In this document: in pieces, positions 20,265 to 27,964 of the stretch
Numbering within the stretch: position 1 is the stretch's first letter
Layout of the letters: the number at the start of each line of letters is the position of its first letter
Virus record (IMG/VR): IMGVR_UViG_3300042691_020564
Span: 1 to 62,591 of that record
Strand: one strand, 5' to 3'
Source: a virus
Length of the DNA stretch: 62,591 bases
Notes under the pieces: generated by a model
The model's database searches: none
What the model saw: only the letters and a program-made list of their open reading frames with translations
What the model was told of the DNA's origin: nothing
Position numbers and translations under genes: made by a program

Positions 20265-21110
20265 ATGACGGTACCTAAAATAAAATATCTAACAAACAAA
20301 GACCTACTGAGAGAGATACATTTAAGCAAAAATACATACTGTTCTTATACAGACCCAGCATACGGCGATTACGATCTTATAGTGCCTAACTTAGAAAAAA
20401 TAAACGTTAGAACTATCGCAGAAGCTAAAAGAAATAGGGCAGCTAAACTAAGCAAGGAAGCACATGAAATCGCAATAGCAGAAGCTGGTAAAAAAATACC
20501 GGCAAAAGAATTTGAAATAGATTATAAAAAAATAGACAAACAAGATGTTGTTTTTAGAGTAATGACTTTTGAGCATGTGCCGTTGGCTCCTGGTCGTAAA
20601 AAAACTTTAAAAAATACCGCGGACAGTCACGATAAAGTTAACTTTCCTCCTTTTCAACACTGGAAATTCGATGCTAAAGGAAATCTTATCTGCGTAGGAA
20701 AAAGCCATTGGAAGGGCGATCTAACAAAGGGTAAATTTTCAAAAGACCACGGACAGATGACTGATAATCTGGCACGTATGTTTATTAAACTCTGCGAAAG
20801 ATATGCGACCAGAGGCAATGTCAGAGGCTATACCTACAACGATGAGATGAAAGGTCAAGCTATTCTACAACTAACTCAGATAGGACTTCAATTCGATGAA
20901 AGTAAATCAGATAATCCTTTTGCTTACTATACTGCTGCTGTTACTAATTCATTCGTTAGAATTATCAACCTTGAAAAACGTAATCAAAACATTAGAGACG
21001 ATATTCTAGAAATGAACGGTATGAATCCTAGTTGGACTAGGCAGAACAGCACCGGAAATGGGAATATATCTTCCGGCCCGGTAATAACCAATGGCAATGA
21101 TTGGGATTGA
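20265..21110 (+). CDS. 55: late-transcription sigma factor, gp55-like
   Basis: 281 aa, longer than T4 gp55 (185 aa). It starts TVPKIKYLTNKDLLREI, like the T4 protein's YNYVNNKELL start. The C-terminal half holds the sigma-2-like segment: NLARMFIKLCERYATRGNVR, YNDEMKGQAILQLTQIGLQF, DESKSDNPFAYYTAAVTNSF, VRIINLEKRNQNIRDDIL. The FDESK-DNP-AY pattern is close to FDETKYKNPHAY of T4 gp55. In T4 this protein replaces the host sigma and, with gp33 and the gp45 clamp, reads TATAAATA promoters. About 100 extra residues lie between the N-terminus and the sigma-2 part. It precedes 47 and 46, as in T4. A GGAGA is 11 nt before the ATG. Confidence 0.85.
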   Translation: MTVPKIKYLTNKDLLREIHLSKNTYCSYTDPAYGDYDLIVPNLEKINVRTIAEAKRNRAAKLSKEAHEIAIAEAGKKIPAKEFEIDYKKIDKQDVVFRVMTFEHVPLAPGRKKTLKNTADSHDKVNFPPFQHWKFDAKGNLICVGKSHWKGDLTKGKFSKDHGQMTDNLARMFIKLCERYATRGNVRGYTYNDEMKGQAILQLTQIGLQFDESKSDNPFAYYTAAVTNSFVRIINLEKRNQNIRDDILEMNGMNPSWTRQNSTGNGNISSGPVITNGNDWD

Positions 21111-21141
21111 CAAGAACATATAAAAATTGTACAGTAAATCT

Positions 21142-22152
21142 ATGAATCTATTCAAGAAAGCAGCCTGCTTTACAGACATACATTTTGGTTTGAAGTCGGG
21201 CAGTAGAACACACAACATCGATTGTGAAGAGTTTGTCAAATGGTTCTGTAAAACTGCTAAAGAACAGGACTGCGAAACTGCTATCTTCTTAGGTGATTGG
21301 CATCACAATCGCAGTACTACAGATGTTAGTACTATGAACTATACTCTTTCGAACTTAGAGCGTCTCAGCGATAACTTTGAAAAGGTATATTTCATTCTAG
21401 GTAATCACGATCTATTCTACAAAGATAAACGTGAAATCAATTCTATCGAATTCATGCGTTTATTTCCGAATGTGGTTCCGATCAAAGATCCGTTTACACA
21501 AGGGGACGTAACTATTCTTCCCTGGCTTGTTGCTGACGAATGGAAAAAGATTCCGGACATTAAGAGTCGTTACATCTTCGGACACTTAGAACTTCCTAGT
21601 TTCTACATGAATGCTATGGTGCAGATGCCGGATCACGGACAGTTACAAAGAAATCATTTTCAAAATCAAGAATACGTGTTTACTGGTCACTTCCATAAAC
21701 GTCAGCAGGCTAATAATATTGTCTATATTGGCAATGCTTTTCCTCACAACTATGCAGATGCTGGGGACGACGATCGCGGTATGATGATCTTAGAGTGGGG
21801 AGGTAAACCAGAGTATCATACTTGGCCTGGTCAACCTGTTTATCGTACATATAAACTAAGTCAAATTATAGATACGCCTGATAAACTACTCAAAGAAAAA
21901 ATGCACTGCCGGGTTACCATAGATTTACCTATCACGTTTGAAGAAGCTAACTTTATCAAAGAACAGTTTATTCCGCAGTATAATCTGCGAGAGCTGATGT
22001 TGATACCAGAAAAAGTAGAAGTTGAATCAACACAGGTGGCTATTGATATTCAATTTGAAAGTGTAGATACTATTGTGATGAATCAAATCAATGCCATCGA
22101 AAGCGATACCTATGACAAAAGTATGTTGTTGGGCATTTACAAAGAATTATGA
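21142..22152 (+). CDS. 47: recombination endonuclease subunit, Mre11-like (gp47)
   Basis: 336 aa from the ATG at 21142 (T4 gp47: 339 aa). The frame stays open upstream to a TTG at 21127, but the ATG puts the first strand at the usual distance. All metallophosphoesterase motifs of the Mre11/SbcD family are present: D12-x-H14, G51-D52-x-x-H55, G87-N88-H89-D90 and G182-H183-x-H185. With gp46 it forms the nuclease complex that processes DNA ends for recombination-dependent replication and host DNA breakdown. Its stop overlaps the gp46 start by 4 nt (ATGA-type junction). No strong ribosome site precedes it, so it may rely on gp55 translation 16-31 nt upstream. Confidence 0.95.
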   Translation: MNLFKKAACFTDIHFGLKSGSRTHNIDCEEFVKWFCKTAKEQDCETAIFLGDWHHNRSTTDVSTMNYTLSNLERLSDNFEKVYFILGNHDLFYKDKREINSIEFMRLFPNVVPIKDPFTQGDVTILPWLVADEWKKIPDIKSRYIFGHLELPSFYMNAMVQMPDHGQLQRNHFQNQEYVFTGHFHKRQQANNIVYIGNAFPHNYADAGDDDRGMMILEWGGKPEYHTWPGQPVYRTYKLSQIIDTPDKLLKEKMHCRVTIDLPITFEEANFIKEQFIPQYNLRELMLIPEKVEVESTQVAIDIQFESVDTIVMNQINAIESDTYDKSMLLGIYKEL

Positions 22153-23927
22153 TTAAAATAAAAAATTTAACTGTAAAAAACTTTATGAGCGTGGGTAATC
22201 AAACCCAAGCTATCGATTTTGACCGTGGTCAATTGACTCTAGTCTTAGGTGAAAATCTAGATCTAGGAGGTGATGATTCTGGGGCTCGCAACGGTACGGG
22301 CAAAACAACTATCATCAATGGCTTGAGTTATGCGATCTACGGTCAAGCCCTAACTAATATCAAGCGCGATAATCTTATCAACAAGATTAACGGCAAAGGA
22401 ATGTTAGTAACTGTTACCTTTGAAAAAGATGGTATAGAATATCATGTTGAACGAGGACGAAAACCTAATCTATTAAAGTTTTCAATTAATGGAGAAGAAC
22501 AAGAACTTAAAGATCTAGACGAAAGTCAAGGTGATTCCAGAGAAACACAAAAATCTATCGATGAAATGATCGGTATGAGTCACGAGATGTTCAAACATAT
22601 CGTAGCATTAAACACTTATACAGAACCTTTCTTAGCAATGAAGAGCGGGGATCAACGAGCGATCATCGAACAACTGTTGGGTATTACGTTGCTTTCTGAG
22701 AAAGCCGAAGCATTAAAAGAACAAATTAAATTTACTAAAGATGCTATAGCTACTGAAAACACTAGAATCGAAACTATCAAAGCTTCAAATGATCGAATCC
22801 AGCAAAGCATAGAAGCATTAGAACGCAAACAAAAACTGTGGGAAGACCAAAAAGAAACTGCTCTAGAAAATCTTAGAAAAAGCATAGATCATCTCAGTAA
22901 TATAGACATAGATGTAGAAATATCTAATCAACGATCTCTATTAGAGTGGGGCACTAATAAAAAAGAGCGCGATAACTTAACAACACTGATTGCTAAACAG
23001 ACTTCGGCGTTAGAAAAAGAACAAAAAACACTAGATCGGCTAAAAAAAGAAACAGCAAGTCTAATAGAACACAAATGTCATGCCTGTGGACAAGACCTTC
23101 ATGATTCAAAACACAACGAAATGTTGTCTACTAAGGCCAAGCAGGTTGAAGACAGTCAAAATTTGTTAACTGAGCATCTAGAAGAACTAGCTACACTAAA
23201 TGAAGCATTGAGCCTATTAGGTGATTTAGGAGATTGTCCTAAAGTTTTCTATGATAATTTAGAACAAGCATTAAATCATAAAAACACTGTGGATGGTTTA
23301 GAACGTGATATTGTGATTAAAGAGGCAGAAACTAATCCGTATGCCGAACAAATAGAAGAATTAAAAAAGACAGCAGTGCAGGAAATTAACTGGGAAGCTG
23401 TTAACGAATTAACTAAACTTAAAGATCATCAAGAATTTTTATATAAATTGTTGACCAATAAGGATAGTTTTGTACGCAAACGCATAATTGATCAAAATCT
23501 AGCTTTCTTAAATCAGCGTTTAACATACTATCTAGACAGAATCGGATTGCCACATATTGTTGAATTCCAAAATGACCTAAGTGTAACAATTACCCAACTA
23601 GGTCAAGATTTAGATTTTGATAATCTCAGTAGAGGCGAGCGTAATAGACTGATACTTAGTTTAAGTTGGGCGTTCCGTGATGTTTGGGAAAACCTATATC
23701 ACAGCATCAATCTGTTGTTTATTGACGAACTAGTTGATTCTGGCATGGACGCCAGCGGTGTTGAATCTAGTATTGCTGTATTAAAACGTATGACTAGAGA
23801 ACGAGATAAGAATGTGTTCTTGATTTCGCATAGAGATGACCTAACAAGTAGGGTCAATCATGTATTAAAAGTGATTAAAGAAAACGGATTCACTAGCTAC
23901 TCAACAGATATTGAAATCGTAGGATGA
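22149..23927 (+). CDS. 46: recombination endonuclease subunit, Rad50/SMC-like ATPase (gp46)
   Basis: 592 aa (T4 gp46: 560 aa). Walker A is GARNGTGKTT at residues 45-54. A long coiled coil (about 170-460) is split by a zinc hook, C310-H-A-C313. The ABC signature is LSRGE at 493-497 and Walker B is LLFIDE with D526-E527. This is the full order expected for an SbcC/Rad50-type ATPase. It drives the gp47 nuclease. The start overlaps the gp47 stop by 4 nt and its own stop overlaps the next start by 4 nt, so 47, 46 and the following small gene are translated together. Confidence 0.95.
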   Translation: MIKIKNLTVKNFMSVGNQTQAIDFDRGQLTLVLGENLDLGGDDSGARNGTGKTTIINGLSYAIYGQALTNIKRDNLINKINGKGMLVTVTFEKDGIEYHVERGRKPNLLKFSINGEEQELKDLDESQGDSRETQKSIDEMIGMSHEMFKHIVALNTYTEPFLAMKSGDQRAIIEQLLGITLLSEKAEALKEQIKFTKDAIATENTRIETIKASNDRIQQSIEALERKQKLWEDQKETALENLRKSIDHLSNIDIDVEISNQRSLLEWGTNKKERDNLTTLIAKQTSALEKEQKTLDRLKKETASLIEHKCHACGQDLHDSKHNEMLSTKAKQVEDSQNLLTEHLEELATLNEALSLLGDLGDCPKVFYDNLEQALNHKNTVDGLERDIVIKEAETNPYAEQIEELKKTAVQEINWEAVNELTKLKDHQEFLYKLLTNKDSFVRKRIIDQNLAFLNQRLTYYLDRIGLPHIVEFQNDLSVTITQLGQDLDFDNLSRGERNRLILSLSWAFRDVWENLYHSINLLFIDELVDSGMDASGVESSIAVLKRMTRERDKNVFLISHRDDLTSRVNHVLKVIKENGFTSYSTDIEIVG

Positions 23928-24154
23928 CAACAGAATCACATGATAAAATGATCGAAGCGTTTCAGCAATATTTCAAGTGGCAGGAACGTTTTGAATACAA
24001 AGGCTCAGACGAAGCAGGCATTAAGGCACGGTATTGGCTATCAGAAATACGCAATGAGGCATCAAAAAGGCGAGTAGAGATCCAAGAAAAACGAGAAGAA
24101 CGTAGGCTAGCCAGAAAAGGCAAGTTAGGAAGGCCCCCAAAGGTAACTAAATGA
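23924..24154 (+). CDS. small basic protein with AT-hook-like tail
   Basis: 76 aa, family not recognised. The N-terminal half is helical and aromatic (FQQYFKWQERFEYKG); the C-terminal half is a highly charged helix (RRVEIQEKREERRLARKG) ending in KLGRPPKVTK. The GRPPK tail resembles an AT-hook, so DNA or RNA binding is possible. It overlaps the gp46 stop by 4 nt, which links its expression to the recombination nuclease. Its stop is directly followed by the start of the GIY-YIG gene. No function is claimed. Confidence 0.75.
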   Translation: MTTESHDKMIEAFQQYFKWQERFEYKGSDEAGIKARYWLSEIRNEASKRRVEIQEKREERRLARKGKLGRPPKVTK

Positions 24155-24589
24155 GTGCATTGGACGTATCAAAATCAACTCGTAGAAGAAATTCCCGAAG
24201 GCTATGTTGGCTTTGTCTACATAATTACGAATCTTACAACCGGCCAGAAGTACATAGGCAAAAAACTAGCACAATTTAAACGTACTAAACCTCCACTCAA
24301 AGGCAAAAAACTTAAACGCAGAAGCACAGTTGAAAGCGATTGGCGCGATTACTGGGGTTCTAGCGATAGGTTACAAGCAGATGTCCAAGCACTAGGTCCG
24401 GAAAACTTCACTAGAGAAATACTTTATCTTTGCAAATCCAAGGCAGAAATGTCATATCTAGAGGCAAGAGAACAGTTTGAACGCAGAGTTTTAGAAACTG
24501 ACGACTATTATAATGGCATTATAAACGTCAGAGTAGGCGGATCAAACATACTAAGACAGCGTCTTTTAGAACAAAATAAGGCAAAATAA
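24155..24589 (+). CDS. GIY-YIG nuclease-like protein
   Basis: 144 aa from a GTG immediately after the previous stop. The GIY-YIG pattern is GFVYIITNLTTGQKYIGKK at residues 18-36. It is followed by Arg/Lys-rich strands, SDWRDYWGSS and a helix with E in SYLEAREQFERR, as in small phage GIY-YIG proteins. It has no second DNA-binding domain, so it is shorter than the Seg homing endonucleases of T4. It may be a compact homing nuclease or a DNA repair or degradation nuclease. It lies just before the gene-free structured region, which is notable because homing nucleases often sit beside such elements. Start choice: the upstream ATG at 24151 is in another frame. Confidence 0.75.
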   Translation: MHWTYQNQLVEEIPEGYVGFVYIITNLTTGQKYIGKKLAQFKRTKPPLKGKKLKRRSTVESDWRDYWGSSDRLQADVQALGPENFTREILYLCKSKAEMSYLEAREQFERRVLETDDYYNGIINVRVGGSNILRQRLLEQNKAK

Positions 24590-24591
24590 CA

Positions 24592-25046
24592 GCGGTTTTT
24601 GGCTGGCGCAGGCCAAACTTCGTGCGCTCTAAACCTGGTCAAACGTGGTCTCAGGGACGGAATTCCACGCCGCAGTGGTACTCAACTACTACCCATTTAT
24701 GGATGAAGATCGCTTAAAACCTGCGATTTAGTTGTTTGAAAAGGATTGTAAAGGTAAAATGAAGGGAGAAAAACCCTACGTTTACTAAAGTGTTAGCGTA
24801 TTTTAGTAAACCGCCGTCATATGAAGACGTGGCTCGAGGTACCGGATGACCGCCTCTGTAATGCCATAACGCTAATGTGTGCTTGTCAACTCGGATAATG
24901 TACATTCATCGCCCGGAAACGGGCGAAGTGTGGCTGAACAATCTGGATAATGCTTAAAAATGCTTCGCATTTATTATATTTCAATATTCAATAGAAGAAA
25001 AAATGCGTTGAGCGATAGCGAAAACGCAAACGAGCGTAAGCTCGTT
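24592..25046 (+). ncRNA. candidate large structured RNA (unclassified)
   Basis: This 490-nt stretch has no convincing gene and is dense in hairpins. A long-range stem (24592-24599 with 24716-24724, one bulge) closes a domain containing TGGC/GCCA at 24604-24615, CGTGG/CCACG at 24644-24669 and GTGGTA/TACTAC at 24675-24692. Further helices follow: GTTTACTAAA with TTTAGTAAAC (24780-24811), GCCGTC with GAC-GGC (24813-24833), GAGG..CGG-ATGA-CCG-CCTC (24836-24856), CGCCCG-GAAA-CGGGCG (24910-24925), AAATGC/GCATTT (24958-24972), TGCGTT/AACGCA (25004-25028) and AACGAGC-GTAA-GCTCGTT (25029-25046). Two have GNRA-type tetraloops, common in structured RNAs. Strand is assigned from neighbouring genes. It does not match tmRNA, RNase P, a tRNA or a group I core as far as I can see. 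A replication origin is the main alternative. Confidence 0.5.
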
Positions 25047-25051
25047 ATTAC

Positions 25052-25059
25052 AATAAATA
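25052..25059 (+). promoter_or_regulatory. late promoter candidate, AATAAATA
   Basis: AATAAATA (7 of 8 of the T4 late box) lies 20 nt before the ATG at 25080 and directly after the last hairpin of the structured region. It would start transcription of the three-gene 25-27.7 kb operon. Confidence 0.5.
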
Positions 25060-25079
25060 AGTAATCATTCGGACATACT

Positions 25080-26576
25080 ATGCGTCTTACAAATTTATCA
25101 GATTCAATATTATTAAGAGAACAACATCTTATAAGCAGCCGTGCGATTTTAAGAGAATCTTGTGAAGGTTTAACTATCGAACAGAGAAAGATAGTTGAAA
25201 ATATCTATAATGAATTCTTACCTTTAATTGAAGCCAGTCTTACTGTTGATCAGATAAAACAGATATTTGGTGCTGTTGAAAAACAAAGTATTGAAGGTGG
25301 ACAAAGTCGAACCCTAGCAGGTAAAGGCATAGATGTTGCTAAAAAAGCCAACGAAGTTATAGATAAAATTGGCACGTGGCTACAGGATACTACTCCTGTA
25401 AAAATGGCTGATCAAAAGTTTGAACAGTTAAAAGCTAAAGTCGGCGCAAAGTTTCCAGATTTAGACAAACAGTTAACAGGTCTAGGCACATGGATGAAAG
25501 AAAATCCAGGCAAAAGTGCTGCGGTCATCGGTGTGCTAACGGCACTAGCTTCTTTAGCAGGCGGACCTGTAGGTGGCGCAATTGCTGGTCAGGTGCTACG
25601 AGGTGCTGCAGAATTAATTAAAGGTGAAAAACTTTCTACTGCTGTTGGCAAAGGTATCAAAACAGCTGCCTACGGTGCTATTGCAGGATGGTTGTTAGAT
25701 GGGCTAGGTGATTGGCTAGCTGGTTTGAGAGCTGAAGTAGTTCCTTTTGACAAGGTTCCGGGATTGGTTCAGTTGGATGTAGGAGTAACAAGGACACTCA
25801 CAGGCTTTGGTTCTGAACTGAAACAGCGAGTGTACTCGGTATTTGTCCCAGAAGATCTTGCTGGAACAATGCAAGCCACTATAAATGCTGCCCGTGGTGG
25901 TGACGTTGATGCGTTTAAACAGATCTATGATTTCTCTAAAAACTTTAGCAGATCGGATTATCTAGCAGGCATGGAAATTTCAAATGCCATAGCCAAATCA
26001 ATCGCTCAAGAAAATGATCTTTTCCTAAAAGGCATAGAAGCTGCTAACAAAATTATCACTGCTGCTGCACAGGGATCCATCGCAGGCAAAATGGCAGCAG
26101 GCGATGTTAAAGTAGATGGAAAACCCATTACTCCCGAAGGCGGCGCACCTAAAGAAAGCTACTACATTCAGACCAAACCTCTCAGTGAAGGTCAAGTGTA
26201 TCTTCTATTCAACAACGTGTTGACTGAAGCTGGCTTTATGGACAAACTAAAATCTGGCGCCAGCTGGCTAGGAAAACAAGCAACAGAAAAAGTTACTTCG
26301 GCAAAATTAACTGCTGCATGGAAACTAGACGGATCTCCCACTGACAGTGAACAGCTTAGACAATTCTTATTGAATTACGGAGGAATAGACAAAGCTGCAA
26401 TCGATAAAGTTTACCAAGATATGAAATTGCCTGTTGGAAAACAAGAACCAAAATTAGATGATCCTGCAGCAGCCGGTACTAAGTACACTCAGGTAAAAGA
26501 TACGCTAAAACAATTAAATAATAAGGACAAACAACGTTTAGTTGCTTATTTGCAAAAACAACTAGGAACAGCCTAA
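25080..26576 (+). CDS. unrecognised probable internal virion protein with glycine-zipper segment
   Basis: 498 aa, no family recognised. The first 25 residues (MRLTNLSDSILLREQ, then SSRAILRES) contain two L-x-E sites of the kind cut by the T4 prohead protease. Residues about 145-180 form a Gly/Ala-rich hydrophobic stretch (AAVIGVLTALASLAGGPVGG), which could be membrane-active. The final 32 residues (QVKDTLKQLNNKDKQRLVAY and beyond) are a small helical domain that recurs in the next gene. It follows a late-type promoter and precedes the tail and head genes, so a virion or head-interior role is plausible but not proven. The next gene starts 1 nt after its stop. Confidence 0.8.
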   Translation: MRLTNLSDSILLREQHLISSRAILRESCEGLTIEQRKIVENIYNEFLPLIEASLTVDQIKQIFGAVEKQSIEGGQSRTLAGKGIDVAKKANEVIDKIGTWLQDTTPVKMADQKFEQLKAKVGAKFPDLDKQLTGLGTWMKENPGKSAAVIGVLTALASLAGGPVGGAIAGQVLRGAAELIKGEKLSTAVGKGIKTAAYGAIAGWLLDGLGDWLAGLRAEVVPFDKVPGLVQLDVGVTRTLTGFGSELKQRVYSVFVPEDLAGTMQATINAARGGDVDAFKQIYDFSKNFSRSDYLAGMEISNAIAKSIAQENDLFLKGIEAANKIITAAAQGSIAGKMAAGDVKVDGKPITPEGGAPKESYYIQTKPLSEGQVYLLFNNVLTEAGFMDKLKSGASWLGKQATEKVTSAKLTAAWKLDGSPTDSEQLRQFLLNYGGIDKAAIDKVYQDMKLPVGKQEPKLDDPAAAGTKYTQVKDTLKQLNNKDKQRLVAYLQKQLGTA

Positions 26577-26577
26577 C

Positions 26578-27486
26578 ATGAGAATCAATGAAATATTAAC
26601 AGAATCGCAACAACAGCTAGACGAAGGCCCGATCGGATCAGCACTAGGTGCTGTAGGTCGAGGTATTGGCAAAGTAGCGGGAGGTCTCGCTAAAGGAGTA
26701 GGCGCAGTAGCAGGAGGTGTTGTTGGCGCTGGCCGAGCATTGAAAAAAGGCTATCAGTCTGGTAAAGCAGTAGTCGGTGATGATCCAGATCCTAATGCCG
26801 GCGCTCCAGGATATGAAGATCCAGAAGAACCAGAAACTACACCTACTAAGCCCGCTCCAAAAAATACAACTCCGGCACCTTCGCCAGAGCCAACACCTGC
26901 ACCTGGACCAACTCCTGCTCCAACACCTGCACCTGGACCAACTCCTGCACCAACACCTGCACCTGGACCAACTCCTGCACCAACACCTGCACCTGCACCT
27001 AAAACTCCTACAAATTATGCGCAGGTCAAAGCAAGTATTGATCAATTAGACAAAAAAGGCAAACAACGTATTCTTCAGTTATTACAAAAATCGTTAGGAC
27101 AACCAGCTACTACTCCAGCTCCTACTCCTAAGCCCGGACCCGCACCTGCACCTGCTCCGGCACCTGCACCTGCTCCAGCACCTGCACCTGCTCCAGCACC
27201 TGCTCCGGCACCTGCTCCGGCACCCGCACCTGCACCTGCTCCAGCTCCATCGGGAGAAGCACCGGCTACTAAAAAGAAGAGAGCACCTAAAGGTAAACCT
27301 GCAGCAGGCCCTAGTCAAGCTGAAATTGATGCTGACCGTCAACGTTTAATGGGACCAACTTCTGATTCTAAAATCAATACAGGTAATCCTTTAGCAGAAG
27401 CATTAGCTCGTGGAGTAGAAGTTCATAAACAAAAAATGTTTGAAACTGGGTTAGCACGTGGACAAACAAGCATTTTTAGAAAATGA
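26578..27486 (+). CDS. Pro/Ala-repeat protein, probable virion protein
   Basis: 302 aa. N-terminus MRINEILTESQQQLDEG resembles the capsid-targeting leaders of T4 internal head proteins and holds L-T-E and L-D-E cleavage-like sites. Residues 18-62 are a Gly/Ala/Val-rich segment (GRGIGKVAGGLAKGVGAVAG). Two long Pro-Ala-Thr linkers (about residues 92-142 and 177-224) flank a helical domain (AQVKASIDQLDKKGKQRILQ) that is a clear relative of the C-terminus of the upstream protein. The Pro-Ala DNA is built of short repeats such as GCACCTGCTCCG. The C-terminal 60 residues are basic and helical. Function unknown. Stop overlaps the next start by 4 nt. Confidence 0.75.
   Translation: MRINEILTESQQQLDEGPIGSALGAVGRGIGKVAGGLAKGVGAVAGGVVGAGRALKKGYQSGKAVVGDDPDPNAGAPGYEDPEEPETTPTKPAPKNTTPAPSPEPTPAPGPTPAPTPAPGPTPAPTPAPGPTPAPTPAPAPKTPTNYAQVKASIDQLDKKGKQRILQLLQKSLGQPATTPAPTPKPGPAPAPAPAPAPAPAPAPAPAPAPAPAPAPAPAPAPAPSGEAPATKKKRAPKGKPAAGPSQAEIDADRQRLMGPTSDSKINTGNPLAEALARGVEVHKQKMFETGLARGQTSIFRK
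26870..27251 (+). repeat. Pro-Ala coding repeats (two blocks)
   Basis: Blocks at about 26870-27005 (units reading P-T-P-A-P-G and P-T-P-A) and 27108-27251 (units reading A-P) are built from near-identical 6- to 18-nt units. They code flexible linkers and are likely length-variable by slippage. Confidence 0.8.
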
Positions 27487-27755
27487 GATTACGAGACGTC
27501 ATTGCCACAGAGGGCATATGGGACGGTTTTAAAAAAGGTTACACTAAGGTGGGCGGAAAAGAACTATCTGTAGATTGGAAACCTGAAAAGAAAACTGTCC
27601 CCGTTGATTCTAAACCAAAAGACGCAACTACCCAATCACCTTTTAGTCTGCTGTCTAATAGTGAAGCTAAAGAAATTTTAAGTGCTGTATTAAGTAATCG
27701 GCCACTTGATAGTATGCAGAAATCAAAACTACAGAGAATTTACGATAAGTTTTAA
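27483..27755 (+). CDS. small unrecognised protein with capsid-targeting-like N-terminus
   Basis: 90 aa. It begins MRLRDVIATEGIWDGFKKG, which resembles the leader of T4 internal proteins (M-K-x-x-x-E-F-I-A-E) more than either upstream neighbour does. The middle is Lys/Pro/Thr-rich and probably unfolded. The last 35 residues (NSEAKEILSAVLSNRPLDSM and on) form a short helical domain. It overlaps the upstream gene by 4 nt. Its stop overlaps the stop of the convergent minus-strand gene (27752-27755). Function unknown; packaging into the head is inferred only from the leader. Confidence 0.7.
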   Translation: MRLRDVIATEGIWDGFKKGYTKVGGKELSVDWKPEKKTVPVDSKPKDATTQSPFSLLSNSEAKEILSAVLSNRPLDSMQKSKLQRIYDKF

Positions 27756-27964
27756 AAGAAAGCTAAACCAGTTTTTTTAGTTGTTTCTAGATTTTCTTTT
27801 ACAATTTCGCCAATTAAATCTCGTTCTTCCCAACTCATGTGCATTATTTCAGCATATGAAAAACTGCCTCGCATATACCAGCAGAGTTTGAGACATTCTT
27901 TTTTAAGTGCCTTGCCTTCTTTTTCTAGTTGTTCGGATTCCCGTAAAATCTCCGGCAAGGACAT
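27752..27964 (-). CDS. tail assembly chaperone extension, probable -1 frameshift product
   Basis: 70 codons from the ATG at 27964, helical and charged (MSLPEILRESEQLEKEG, then SFSYAEIMHMSWEERDLIGE, ETTKKTGLAFF). The SWEERDLI segment and the final TTKKTG resemble the small gene that follows gp26-type genes in aquatic T4-like phages. There is no ribosome site before the ATG. The frame is in the -1 phase of the preceding gp26-like gene and stays open upstream through that gene's stop, back to a slippery run at 27982-27991. It is therefore probably made mainly as the C-terminal part of a fusion of about 359 aa, like lambda gpG-T. Independent or coupled initiation at 27964 cannot be excluded. Confidence 0.7.
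   Translation of the reverse strand: MSLPEILRESEQLEKEGKALKKECLKLCWYMRGSFSYAEIMHMSWEERDLIGEIVKENLETTKKTGLAFF

Noticed and set aside
24714-24905. A 63-codon minus-strand frame in the gene-free region
   Set aside because: It runs antisense across the hairpin-rich stretch, has no ribosome site and no recognisable composition; better explained as chance in structured DNA.
24590-25079. A tRNA, tmRNA or RNase P gene in the gene-free region
   Set aside because: No T-arm consensus (GGTTCRANYCC) or CCA end, no tmRNA-like ends or tag frame, and no RNase P core motifs were found by eye.
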